Shown here in pieces: positions 1-8,829 of a stretch of DNA of 64,000 bases. Every line of letters begins with the position of its first letter. Position 1 is the first letter of the stretch. The stretch is from Thiodiazotropha sp040791665 (GTDB lineage Bacteria; Pseudomonadota; Gammaproteobacteria; Chromatiales; Chromatiaceae). Location of the stretch: assembly GCA_040791665.1 (NCBI GenBank), contig JBFNNX010000010.1, positions 186,001 to 250,000 of the forward strand, given 5' to 3'. The notes under the pieces were generated by a model, which searched no databases, was not told the origin of the DNA, and worked only from the letters and a program-made list of their open reading frames with translations. The position numbers were made by a program, and so were the translations under genes.

Positions 1-1
1 G

Positions 2-601
2 ACCAAAACCCAGATAGAGGCGTTGGTTATCGCAGCAGAGATATTGGAGGAGCGTAAGGAGCGGCTTTGCATCAACGCGCCAGCGGGCTGGCGAGTGATC
101 GAACGTCATGTCGAACCGGGTAAGTGGGTTAACGCCGGAGAACCTGTAGTCGAGGTTGGCGATTACAGCCGCCTGGTGGCCCCATTTGCACTCAGCGTAG
201 CGGAGTATCAAGCTTTGCAGGCACGACAGGAGACGGGGTTCAAAGTCTATCTGCCGGAATTGAGGGCGGAACTTCCGGCCAGAATTATCAGGATATCACC
301 CGCTTTCGATGAACAGTCGCGCAAGATACATCTTGAATTCGAGCTCTCCACCGGCCTGCCGGCGCTTCGGGGTGGGTTGAGGGTGGATCTGGCATTGGAT
401 ATTCCGACGCGTTCGGGGGCTGTCCTGGTACCCGAGCGTGCGCTTCAGCAACGTTACGAACAATACTGGTTGAAACGTCCGGATGGAAGCGAGGTTGCAG
501 TGGTCTATCTCGGTCGTTCCAATGGGCCGGATGAGGGGTGGGTGAGAGTTGTGTCACCCGAAATAAAACCAGGTGATCAGCTCCGGATCTTTGACGAGTA
601 A
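2..601 (+). CDS. RND-type efflux periplasmic adaptor (membrane fusion protein), 3' part
   Basis: The reading frame is open from base 2, so the window holds only the C-terminal part of a longer gene. Just after the window edge the protein has a lipoyl-like stretch (APAGWRV followed by EPGKWVNAGEPVVEVGD), then a beta-barrel region and a membrane-proximal region ending near PGDQLRIFDE. This order is typical of HlyD/AcrA-family adaptors, which link an inner-membrane pump to an outer-membrane channel. The family call is from recalled motifs. No pump gene follows in the window, so its partner must lie upstream or elsewhere. The next gene is on the opposite strand and converges with it. Confidence 0.75.
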   Translation, partial: TKTQIEALVIAAEILEERKERLCINAPAGWRVIERHVEPGKWVNAGEPVVEVGDYSRLVAPFALSVAEYQALQARQETGFKVYLPELRAELPARIIRISPAFDEQSRKIHLEFELSTGLPALRGGLRVDLALDIPTRSGAVLVPERALQQRYEQYWLKRPDGSEVAVVYLGRSNGPDEGWVRVVSPEIKPGDQLRIFDE

Positions 602-745
602 TATTTCCACAATGGAATTGTCGTTCTGCTCTGAAACAGCGGGCTGTTGTCACTGCCGACGTTCGTCATGTTCGTGTTGGCGGACTTCAATACCGGGTAT
701 ATTCTCACCACGCTTCAACACCAGGTTCCGTTTTCTACCCATACC

Positions 746-1489
746 TCAACGGGGCTTGAAGAGGACTGGGTGCTTGATCTGCTTCAATATGTCGGTGCCG
801 ATGAGAGTCGTTCTCATCGTCCGCTTCATGGCGGCCCGGTTCAGACTCATCTGCAGATCCACGGAGTGGATCGCCATGGCGCGAAACAGATCATAAAAAT
901 GGAACAGCCGTCCCTGAACGACAGGAGTACTCTCCGGGATCTGGCGAGGCAGGTCGGTTTCAGCGATCATGATCTCGCCGTCAGAGCGGGTCTCGACCAC
1001 GCGGCAGACCTTCTTCACCAGGTTTTGCATCTCCTGATTGTGGGCCAGACATTCAAAACGGAATCTGCGAATGCCCCGTTCGATAGCGGCGGTTACCAGC
1101 CGTTCCAGCAACATACGACCGATACCTTTGCCCTGCATTCGATCTATGACGGTAATGGCCACCTCCGCGCATTCAGGATCATCTGACAATCGGATGCAGC
1201 GGGCCACTCCCAGCCCATCGCCTTCACTGCCGCACTCGTCTACCTCAACTACTCCCAATGCAAAATGGTCCCAGCCATCGGTTTCCGTGAAATAACGTAG
1301 ATCCGCCTCGGTTAGCATCTGTTTGGCACCGAAGAAGCGTTTGTGACGGGAAGGCCCGGAAAGTTCTGTAAAGGCGCGCTGCATAGTCGCTTTGTCGGAT
1401 GGGCGGACCATCCGCAGATAGACCATCTCACCGCAATTAAGGGTGGCTCTCTCGCAGTAATCTGCATCGATTATCAGACGGTTGCTCAT
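746..1489 (-). CDS. GNAT-family N-acetyltransferase
   Basis: About 247 residues. The GNAT acetyl-CoA binding signature is visible as VIDRMQGKGIGRMLLERLV (Q/RxxGxG/A type) after a beta strand that aligns with the fold. The substrate cannot be told from sequence. A longer TTG-initiated frame begins at 1510, but GGAGGT lies six bases before the ATG at 1489, so I chose that start. The residues after the GNAT domain (about 160 to 247) form a C-terminal tail rich in basic residues whose role I cannot assign. The gene stands alone and converges with the efflux adaptor gene. Confidence 0.8.
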   Translation of the reverse strand: MSNRLIIDADYCERATLNCGEMVYLRMVRPSDKATMQRAFTELSGPSRHKRFFGAKQMLTEADLRYFTETDGWDHFALGVVEVDECGSEGDGLGVARCIRLSDDPECAEVAITVIDRMQGKGIGRMLLERLVTAAIERGIRRFRFECLAHNQEMQNLVKKVCRVVETRSDGEIMIAETDLPRQIPESTPVVQGRLFHFYDLFRAMAIHSVDLQMSLNRAAMKRTMRTTLIGTDILKQIKHPVLFKPR

Positions 1490-2060
1490 CGCCAGACCTC
1501 CGCGGAGCAATTACATATGTCACATAGTATAGGTAAGTATTGTGCGCTGCAACATGGTTATTTGATGATGATCTTCAAAGGACATTCGGATTTTTGAGGG
1601 CGGTCCCAAAAAATCGACTAATTAGATGCGGTCTTGGAACTTTTGCAACAAGCAGTGCAGTAGGTAATCACCGACCTGTCTTGCAGATTAATTTGGTGCT
1701 TGTCCTGACCGTTCTACTGAAGAACGTAAAGTGGGACAAGTCATCGGCCGGCGCCCGAAAGCAGCAAGTTTTAGATCGGTAATTACTCACGCAAATATCT
1801 ACGCAAACTACCCGCTCTCAAATAACTATACTTCAATACGGTATCTTGTATGAACGGCAACCAGAGAATCTGTCGCCTAGTGAGGTATAGATTGGTATGG
1901 TAGTGTCGACTACCTTGTTCTCAAGGTTAGAATAACGAAGAGTTCAATAACATTATTAACCATTAATAGATCATGGTTTATGCCTGTGCTTCCTGCTCGG
2001 GGGGCGGTGACGGTGAGGCTGCGGGCTAACTGATAACTTAAGCAGGACGCAGTAATAGTC
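1490..2060. other. Intergenic region between divergent genes
   Basis: About 570 bases separate the divergent acetyltransferase and hybrid kinase genes, so promoters for both should lie here. I see no convincing gene, tRNA or strong repeat. Short open frames in the first half lack ribosome binding sites and resemble no family I recognise. An AGGA lies 13 bases before the kinase ATG, a weak ribosome binding site. Confidence 0.5.
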
Positions 2061-4562
2061 ATGCAACTCGAAACTATAATTGATCGACTGAAGTCTGCAC
2101 CAGACCGGGAGTGGGAGCAGTCGATTGTGCGTGTTGTAATTGCAACGTTGATACTTGGCTACTGCCTGTCATTACAACTCTTCATGCCGCCAGACGAGTT
2201 GTATCAGCTGCTTTGTTATATTGCTTCGCTATATCTGTTTGTCGCACTTAGTATTGTCGTTGCGATTACCATCGAACCGAAGCGTTATCAATTGCGTCGT
2301 CAAATGACCATGCTGTTTGATGTGGGCATAGTCACCTGGTCAATGTGGGTAGGCGGTGAATGTGTGTCGATGCTCTATGTCTTCTACCTCTGGATCAGTT
2401 TGGGCAATGGCTTTCGTTTCGGTACGACTGCGCTCATTCAGAGCAGCGTGCTTAGTATGATCGGTTTCAGTATTGTGATTTCGAACAATGAATTCTGGGT
2501 TCAACATCAGCTAATGAGCACCGGTCTTTTAATCGGGCTCTTGATTACGACTTTGTATGTAACTCTGTTGTTGAGACGCTTGGAAAATGAAAAGTTACGA
2601 GCTGAAGCCGCGAGCATGGCAAAGAGCCGTTACCTGGCGAATATGAGCCATGAAATCCGCACTCCTCTGAACGGTGTAGTCGGCATGACCGATTTGTTGG
2701 CGAATACTCCAATGGGAATCGAACAACAGGAGATAATGCGTACTATTCAGGCATCAGCTGAGACATTGCTGAGTCTGATTGAAGATATTCTGGATTTTTC
2801 AAAAATCGAAGCGGGCAAGGTGGAGGTGTTACTGAAAGATCATGACATCTTACAACTCATTCAGGATGTTCTTGCCATGATGCAGCCCAGCGCGGATGCA
2901 AAATCGATTAAACTGAACAGTTGGATCGATATGGCCGTAACACCTGTGGTTCGTACAGATCCTCAACTGTTGCGGCAGATACTGATCAATCTTCTCAATA
3001 ATGCTATTAAATTTACCGAGCAAGGGAGTGTGACACTGCGGCTCTCACCAGGCGCGGGAGAATATCACAAAGGAGGAGAGTCCAGGTTGCTGTTTGAGGT
3101 GATCGATACCGGTATCGGTATATCAGAATCCCAGCAACAGCGGATATTCGACCGTTTCACTCAATGTGACGAATCCACATCTCATCGAAATTCGGGCAGT
3201 GGGCTGGGGACGACGATTACAAAGCAGTTGGTTGAGCTGTTGAGAGGGGAAATCGGTGTCGAAAGTCAACTTGGTGAAGGCAGTCGATTCTGGTTCGAGT
3301 TACCCGCGCTGCCTGGAAAAGTTCTGGATAATGAGATATGTCTCGATGAAGTCAAAGTGCTTTTATTTACCGATTTGCTGTCAGACGAGAACCGTGTGCT
3401 CGATTATCTGCAAGAGCGGCAGATGATAACAAAAGTATGTACGAGTGTTGCCGATGGCTTCCTTGAGTTATTGAATGCGGAGAAATTGGAATCTCCATTC
3501 GATATAGCAGTCATTGATGAAAACTACACGGGTCTCACTGTCGATGAGCTGATTAGCGCAATCAGGGCAGAAAAAAGTCTGGATGGACTTTCTATAGTCT
3601 GTGTGAGGGGTGACAATAAGGCCGCTGGTGGTGATGGATGTTCCGCGATCGTGTCACTTCCCGTCACTGATGAAAAACTCCACCATGTATTCACGTATGT
3701 ACTTCACACGATACGAAGGGGAGTGGATACCGAACCCAAGGTGTTCAAGGAGTTAACACCGAGAGAATCCACATACGCTAAAATATTGCTGGCCGAAGAC
3801 AATTTGATAAACCAGAAAGTGGTAAAGAAGATCTTGGAACTGCAGGGTCACGCAGTTGATGTTGCCTCAAACGGAGAGGAGGCGATAACGCTATTGGATA
3901 CAAAGCTCTATGATTTGGCAATAGTGGACCTGCAAATGCCTGATGTCAGTGGTATTGATGTCATAAAACAATACCGGGTCATGCATGCCGATGAAGCTCA
4001 GATGCCGTTCATGATTCTGACAGCGAATGCAACGACGGAGGCGATAAAACAGTGTGATGAGATTGGTGTCAGTGCCTATTTAACTAAACCTGTCCGTTCA
4101 TCCCGCCTACTTGAAATGGTCAATCGCGTGTTAGGTGTAGAAACGATGGAATTTCCGCCCGGGACATTGATAGATCAGCCGATTAGAGAGGCCAATTCAG
4201 TAAGAAATCTTCAGGTGCTCGACCACAAGACGCTTATCGATTTGGAAAAGCTGAGTAAAGACCCGAATTTTCTGCAGAGCATGGCTGACAGCTTTTTACG
4301 CGATAGCGATGCTTTGCTGACGAATATGCAAAAGTCTTTGGAGGAGGGGGATCTCCATCAGTATCGAGACTGCGCGCATGCTATCGCAGACAATGCCTCC
4401 GGTATGGGGGCGTTCTCTCTCAAGACAGTATGCTCTGCCGTATCAGGTATCGAGCGGTCCGAATTCCATATCCGCGGGGTAAAGATGTTGGCAAAAATAT
4501 CCTCGACATATTCCGTGACCTGTCAGGCACTGAATCACTATCTTCAACAGAGGCAATCGTAG
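2061..4562 (+). CDS. RpfC-like hybrid sensor histidine kinase (DSF-type sensor)
   Basis: 833 residues. The N-terminus has about five membrane segments (residues 22 to 172) with LGNGFRFG, which matches the input domain of RpfC, the sensor of fatty-acid DSF signals in Xanthomonas. Then come HisKA with MSHEIRTPLNG (His197), HATPase with NLLNNAIKFT, DTGIGI and GSGLGTT, a degenerate receiver-like segment (about 430 to 550), a complete receiver (ILLAEDN, phosphoacceptor Asp623, YLTKP) and a C-terminal Hpt domain. His773 of the Hpt is kept, but the usual following Lys is replaced (AHAIADNASGMGA). The role is phosphorelay to a partner, most likely the HD-GYP regulator encoded at 6517-7575. No rpfF synthase gene is in the window, so the ligand is inferred. 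Confidence 0.85.
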   Translation: MQLETIIDRLKSAPDREWEQSIVRVVIATLILGYCLSLQLFMPPDELYQLLCYIASLYLFVALSIVVAITIEPKRYQLRRQMTMLFDVGIVTWSMWVGGECVSMLYVFYLWISLGNGFRFGTTALIQSSVLSMIGFSIVISNNEFWVQHQLMSTGLLIGLLITTLYVTLLLRRLENEKLRAEAASMAKSRYLANMSHEIRTPLNGVVGMTDLLANTPMGIEQQEIMRTIQASAETLLSLIEDILDFSKIEAGKVEVLLKDHDILQLIQDVLAMMQPSADAKSIKLNSWIDMAVTPVVRTDPQLLRQILINLLNNAIKFTEQGSVTLRLSPGAGEYHKGGESRLLFEVIDTGIGISESQQQRIFDRFTQCDESTSHRNSGSGLGTTITKQLVELLRGEIGVESQLGEGSRFWFELPALPGKVLDNEICLDEVKVLLFTDLLSDENRVLDYLQERQMITKVCTSVADGFLELLNAEKLESPFDIAVIDENYTGLTVDELISAIRAEKSLDGLSIVCVRGDNKAAGGDGCSAIVSLPVTDEKLHHVFTYVLHTIRRGVDTEPKVFKELTPRESTYAKILLAEDNLINQKVVKKILELQGHAVDVASNGEEAITLLDTKLYDLAIVDLQMPDVSGIDVIKQYRVMHADEAQMPFMILTANATTEAIKQCDEIGVSAYLTKPVRSSRLLEMVNRVLGVETMEFPPGTLIDQPIREANSVRNLQVLDHKTLIDLEKLSKDPNFLQSMADSFLRDSDALLTNMQKSLEEGDLHQYRDCAHAIADNASGMGAFSLKTVCSAVSGIERSEFHIRGVKMLAKISSTYSVTCQALNHYLQQRQS

Positions 4563-4609
4563 CTATACCATCTTCCAATTGATCGGTTGAATCGATCTTG
4601 TTGCGATAT

Positions 4610-6520
4610 CTATATTTGGTCCTTTTGCAGGGTTGCGGCACGCTGAGACAGATAGTGGGAATAGGCTTGCAAGGTGAGGTTGAAAGTTTTTTCTATTTCT
4701 TCCAATATCTCATGACCTCTATATTCGAATTCATATGCTCGTAATCTGGTCGCATTACGGTTCAGCTCATAGAGGGCAAATGCGCCAAGTTGACCGGCAC
4801 TGTCCAGCAGTATCTGCGCTTGATCGAGAAACAGGCCAAATTGTTTTTCTTCAACTGCTTGCCGCATGGTACGTAATATTACGGACCCTTCCGCCTCAAA
4901 GATTTTGAACAAGTCATTGATGAATGTAATGCCGCTATCCAGGCGCTCCAGCCGTAAAAGCGTCATATGATCCAGCAGGCTGGCATTTTTAAAATGTGTT
5001 ACATTGTCATCTTCAGGTAACTTGCGGTAGTGGTTGAAGTCGGTATCTGTTGATTGATGTTGGGTGAGCAATGTAGGAATCATTTCCAGCAAATCGCTCG
5101 CGACCACAGGTTTGAAGAAGCAGGCCTGTACCCCGATCGAGCGACAGAGTCTTAACGTATCAGCATTGTTTTCATTACTTAAAAAAACAAACGGCACCCA
5201 CTGCTTGTAGGGTGTGGTGAAGCGATGGAGTTTGAGTACCTGGGTACCACTCATGATTGAGAGGGTGATATTGACGATCGCAAGGTCAACGGGTTGTTCT
5301 TCAAGTGCATCAAGCGCCTGATCACCATCATCCACCATAAGCACTTTATAGCCTGCCTGAATGAGTGCTTTGCCCAGAACGGTCCTTTCAGAAGACGCAC
5401 TATCGGCAAGAAGGACGACTCCCTGTTTAGTTTTGCTTTTTTTGTGCGCCCTGTGTTCGAAAAGGCTGACTATGTTGGTGGAATTCGGGAATTGCCGTCG
5501 CTCCCCGTGGAGCGCATTGAATAATTGGGCTTTATTCAGCGGACTGTCGAGGAGTGAGACATAGCCTGCTTGGTACAATTGCTGTGACTGCTGATGGAGA
5601 ACTGAGGGAGCCTTAAAGCAAATCATTCTTATGCCCGCCAGTTTGGGTTCATCTTGAATGAGTTGCGCCAGTGATATTGGGTCGAGATCCAATCCCTGCT
5701 GATCGACAATCAGGGTTGTATAGGAGACGAACTTGTTGACCTGAAAGCGTGACAGCATGTGCCTGAACGCCTGAACGCAATTACCGCTGGTGGTAAAGTC
5801 ATAATCCCAATCGTTGAGGTGGTTGGCTAATGGCGTCAGCCGTTTCTCGTTATTAGATATTATCAGGATACGCAGCCCCGATTTCTCCGCGACAGGGGAA
5901 GAGAAATGTGACTTCTGTTGCGGCACAGGCCCAGAATCCTGAGTCTTGCTCTTCTGTGAAATCGGGTTGTCTGTAGGGTGGGGTTTACGGATTGCCGCCG
6001 TGAGTCGCGGCAGCGTTAAATTAAGAGTGGCTATCAAAACCACTGCCGCCGATACAGCAAGAGCAGTCGGGGTATTCAGTTGCAAGTCAGAAAAGCCGAT
6101 CAGGGAAAAGAGCACTGAGACGAAAGCCACGGGTATGGCGATTAATACGTAACTCACACCCAAGGATCTGGTCATAAAGAGCAATAATCCACTCAGTGGC
6201 AACGTCAAGTAGACAGGTAGTCCGGACAGCGTCAAAACACACAGATATATTTGATCGAAAACGACCAGCGGACCATGTAAATGCAGTGAGAGATGATACG
6301 GTTGACGTATTGTGATGAGCTGAATCATCCGTATCATGGCATAATAGGAAGCCAGGGTAACGGTTGCCAGCTGGTCCGCAGACGGTATCAGCCAGAGAAA
6401 CCGACTTGCCATATAGCAGACCACCACACAACTGACGATAAACGCCGTACCGTGATATCGGCGTCCGGTTATGGAAGGATCAGCCGGGGAAGGCAGGCTG
6501 TTATCCGCAGGCATGCTCAC
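4610..6520 (-). CDS. Kinase-less RpfC-like membrane protein with degenerate receiver and Hpt domains
   Basis: 636 residues. About five hydrophobic segments (residues 25 to 170) resemble the RpfC input region. A charged linker follows directly, with no HisKA or HATPase domain. Two receiver-like domains come next (about 216 to 335 and 370 to 490), then an Hpt-like helical domain (about 525 to 625). The first receiver has NN instead of the acidic pair and lacks the Lys (DSPLNK). The second has Asn417 where the phosphoacceptor Asp should be (AIVNITL). The Hpt position of His is Gln569 (AQILLDSAGQLGA). The domain order after the linker mirrors the neighbouring kinase. I infer a non-catalytic partner or scaffold, loosely like RpfH, which is an RpfC-input-like protein in the Xanthomonas rpf cluster. 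The GTG start overlaps the upstream stop by four bases (GTGA), implying translational coupling; an ATG lies two codons further in. Confidence 0.75.
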   Translation of the reverse strand: MSMPADNSLPSPADPSITGRRYHGTAFIVSCVVVCYMASRFLWLIPSADQLATVTLASYYAMIRMIQLITIRQPYHLSLHLHGPLVVFDQIYLCVLTLSGLPVYLTLPLSGLLLFMTRSLGVSYVLIAIPVAFVSVLFSLIGFSDLQLNTPTALAVSAAVVLIATLNLTLPRLTAAIRKPHPTDNPISQKSKTQDSGPVPQQKSHFSSPVAEKSGLRILIISNNEKRLTPLANHLNDWDYDFTTSGNCVQAFRHMLSRFQVNKFVSYTTLIVDQQGLDLDPISLAQLIQDEPKLAGIRMICFKAPSVLHQQSQQLYQAGYVSLLDSPLNKAQLFNALHGERRQFPNSTNIVSLFEHRAHKKSKTKQGVVLLADSASSERTVLGKALIQAGYKVLMVDDGDQALDALEEQPVDLAIVNITLSIMSGTQVLKLHRFTTPYKQWVPFVFLSNENNADTLRLCRSIGVQACFFKPVVASDLLEMIPTLLTQHQSTDTDFNHYRKLPEDDNVTHFKNASLLDHMTLLRLERLDSGITFINDLFKIFEAEGSVILRTMRQAVEEKQFGLFLDQAQILLDSAGQLGAFALYELNRNATRLRAYEFEYRGHEILEEIEKTFNLTLQAYSHYLSQRAATLQKDQI

Positions 6521-7575
6521 GCATCGACCCTTCTGGGGGCAGCTTTCAATGCATGGTGAATCAACTCTACCTCCTGTAGTTCACTGAGAAAGGCTTCGGC
6601 GCAGTCCGGGTCGAAGTGTTTTCCCCGCTCCTCACTAATATACTCAATCGCCTTCTCAATAGGCCAGCTTTTTTTGTATGGCCTGTCGGTTACCAGGGCA
6701 TCGAATACATCCGCGATGGCCACGATTCGTGCTTCCAGAGGAATGCTATCGCCCTTCAGGCCGTGTGGATAGCCCTCACCATTGAATTTCTCGTGGTGAT
6801 TGAGCGCAATAACCGCTCCAGTCTGAATATATTTTGATAGACTGTCCTTAAGAATCTCATAGCCTACCAGCGTGTGGCGTTGCATGATTTTGTACTCTTC
6901 CTGGGTCAATCTCCCAGGTTTCAGAAGAATGGCATCGGGTATGCCGATTTTGCCGATATCATGCATTGGTGCCGACTGGGCGATCAAATCGCATCGTTCG
7001 TGAGATAGGCCCAGGCGATGGGCAATCAGCTTTGAGTAGCGGGATATCCGCAGAATATGGTTGCCGGTGTCTTCATCCCGGTACTCACCGGCTTTCGCCA
7101 GCCTCATCAAGGTTTCCTGCTCCCGATCATGCAGCTCCTGGGTCGTTTTGCGTATCTCCCGCTCCAACAACAGCGCTCGGTCCTTTATCAGTTTTCGCTG
7201 CAGGCTCATTGTGAGCATATTGTGGCAACGGGCACGGCATTCGGTATGATCGATGGGCTTGGTGATGAAGTCGTTGGCGCCGGATTCCAGGGCTAGATAG
7301 CGAATCGATTGATCCTCCACACAGGTGACGATCATGACCGGGACATCATTGCAGCGCGGTATTCGCCTGAGCCACTTGATAAATTCAATGCCGTCCATCT
7401 GCGGCATCTTGTAATCTGTGATAACCAGATCGATTTCATGGGATTTGGCCCATTCGAGGGCCTGGGTAGGGTCGGCAAAGCAGGTTGAAGTGATATCCTT
7501 GTCTATGGAACCAACCAATTCCTGCAAAATCATCCTGGTTATTGATTGGTCATCAATGATAAGTACATTAGACAT
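6517..7575 (-). CDS. RpfG-like response regulator with HD-GYP phosphodiesterase domain
   Basis: About 352 residues. An N-terminal receiver has NVLIIDDQ, the phosphoacceptor context VITDYKMPQMDG and FITKPI. A linker helix leads into an HD-GYP domain with APMHDIGKIGIPD, NHHEKFNGEGYP and ADVFDALVTDRPYK. HD-GYP proteins of this layout hydrolyse cyclic-di-GMP, and RpfG is the output partner of RpfC. The frame is open to a GTG at 7623, but the ATG at 7575 puts the receiver at the N-terminus as in the family, so I prefer it. The stop overlaps the start of the kinase-less RpfC-like gene by four bases, so the two are co-transcribed. Confidence 0.88.
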   Translation of the reverse strand: MSNVLIIDDQSITRMILQELVGSIDKDITSTCFADPTQALEWAKSHEIDLVITDYKMPQMDGIEFIKWLRRIPRCNDVPVMIVTCVEDQSIRYLALESGANDFITKPIDHTECRARCHNMLTMSLQRKLIKDRALLLEREIRKTTQELHDREQETLMRLAKAGEYRDEDTGNHILRISRYSKLIAHRLGLSHERCDLIAQSAPMHDIGKIGIPDAILLKPGRLTQEEYKIMQRHTLVGYEILKDSLSKYIQTGAVIALNHHEKFNGEGYPHGLKGDSIPLEARIVAIADVFDALVTDRPYKKSWPIEKAIEYISEERGKHFDPDCAEAFLSELQEVELIHHALKAAPRRVDA

Positions 7576-7970
7576 AATGACAAGGTTTCGCCTGATTTTC
7601 GCTTTGATCCTAGGATCATACACACTACATTCGTGACCGTCGGTAGAGGTTGTACCCAGGTTATGCGCGCTCTCGGCCGCAACAACTACTGTAGAGTAAT
7701 ACCGATGGTCACTTTCCTAGCTCGTTAACGGCATCGATGTTCAATGCTTGACTCTTCCTTGATTGTTCGATGTGCCAACCCCTATTGACCATTATCAAAT
7801 ATCTTCCTCGGTTTCTGCACTCTTTTCATGCCACTGCATATGATCTGTGGCGGATGAGGTAAGGCACTGGGTTGGCTGAATACGATTTTCGTTATTGTTT
7901 ATCCCTGCATGAAGTGAATTAACTTCCTGAAATGTTAACTGATTGTTGATTTCAATGCGAGTGTTTAAAT
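7576..7970. other. Intergenic region upstream of the HD-GYP operon
   Basis: Roughly 395 bases between the start of the HD-GYP gene and the end of the broken two-receiver gene, both on the minus strand. It should contain the promoter of the HD-GYP operon. I see no gene, tRNA or strong hairpin in it. Confidence 0.4.
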
Positions 7971-8423
7971 TCACAAATCCAACAGAATCTGCTGCGGCAA
8001 ACTCTGAATGGTTTCCGTTGTGAATGGTTTGTCACAAATCGCCGAGACACCGGATTTCTGTACTGCCGCCAGTCTGTTTTCATTGGATTCACTGGTTACC
8101 ATGAGGATAGGGAGACCGGGTGGTCCGCTTTGGGTACGAATATAATCGACCAATTCCTGACCGTTCATCTCAGGCATGTTGTAATCCGATATGACCAGGT
8201 CAAAGTAGTGTTGGTTGATCAGCTTGTCGGCCTCGCGAATGGTTTCAATATCCATGGCCCCAAGGACGCGGCGTATATGATTGCGGGACATGCCGCTGTC
8301 ATCGACTATCAGGATTTGCAAATTTTCGGTGTCGATACTGCTTTCACTGGAGATCAACATGAATGCGGATTGCATGAGTTCTTCATCGTCACGCATCTCA
8401 AATTCAGGGTCGGTCCCGGTCAT
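7971..8423 (-). CDS. CheY-like receiver protein, surviving 3' frame of the interrupted gene
   Basis: 150 residues if translation restarts at the ATG at 8423. This lies inside the conserved LPDMTGTD of the broken first receiver, so a genuine independent start is doubtful. The intact part is a single receiver with LIVDDSG, the phosphoacceptor motif VISDYNMPEMNG, MVTSES and CDKPF, and no output domain. The segment between the acidic pair and the Asp is about six residues short. If it is made at all it would act as a stand-alone receiver. It lies next to the RpfC/RpfG-like genes but separated from them by about 400 bases. Confidence 0.45.
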   Translation of the reverse strand: MTGTDPEFEMRDDEELMQSAFMLISSESSIDTENLQILIVDDSGMSRNHIRRVLGAMDIETIREADKLINQHYFDLVISDYNMPEMNGQELVDYIRTQSGPPGLPILMVTSESNENRLAAVQKSGVSAICDKPFTTETIQSLPQQILLDL

Positions 8424-8609
8424 GTCCGGTAAGTAGAGGCTGTTGATAACGACATCTGGTTTGCTTTCAGGTAGGGCCTGCAGGGCTTCGTTGCCATTGC
8501 CTCATGATTCGATATGGCTGATTCCCAGTTTTGCGAGTTGCTTGGTGATGAGTTTTCGCTGGGTCTGCGAGGATTCAATCAGGATGACTGAGAGATCTTT
8601 GGTATTCAT
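7971..8609 (-). pseudogene. Two-receiver response regulator interrupted by an in-frame TGA
   Basis: Reading on from the ATG at 8609 gives a receiver start (LSVILIESSQTQRKLITKQL) that runs into a TGA at 8502-8504 and continues in the same frame as GNGNEALQALPE and INSLYLPDMTGTD. This is clearly the rest of the same receiver domain. The first receiver then stops after FMLISSE, without its final strand and Lys, and the second receiver begins at LQILIVDDSG. The second receiver is about six residues shorter than usual between its acidic pair and the phosphoacceptor Asp, with helix 2 missing. The three lesions together suggest a decaying gene. A single sequencing error could explain the TGA but not the shortened domains. 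An ATG also lies at 8615. Confidence 0.7.
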
Positions 8610-8829
8610 CCGCATGCATCTGTTACCGGCTGATGCCTTGTACGGCTATCTCTTACCCATCATAGCCTATTGGATTGATATCAAAGGGCCCTGAGGATTT
8701 AGAAGCAGACGATATGTGCCTCAATGTCACTATTTCAACGGCATGGTTGAATCTCGGGCGAATAGTAACTTTCCTAACACCCTGCTAGTCCGTAGAATTG
8801 GCCTCTTACAGGATTGGAGCGTAGATATC

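Noticed and set aside
647..1186. 179-codon open frame on the plus strand
   Set aside because: Overlaps the acetyltransferase gene antisense and lacks coding character.
8502..8504. In-frame TGA as a selenocysteine codon
   Set aside because: No SECIS-like hairpin is evident just after it, the residue position is not catalytic in receiver domains, and the gene has further lesions, so decay is the simpler reading.
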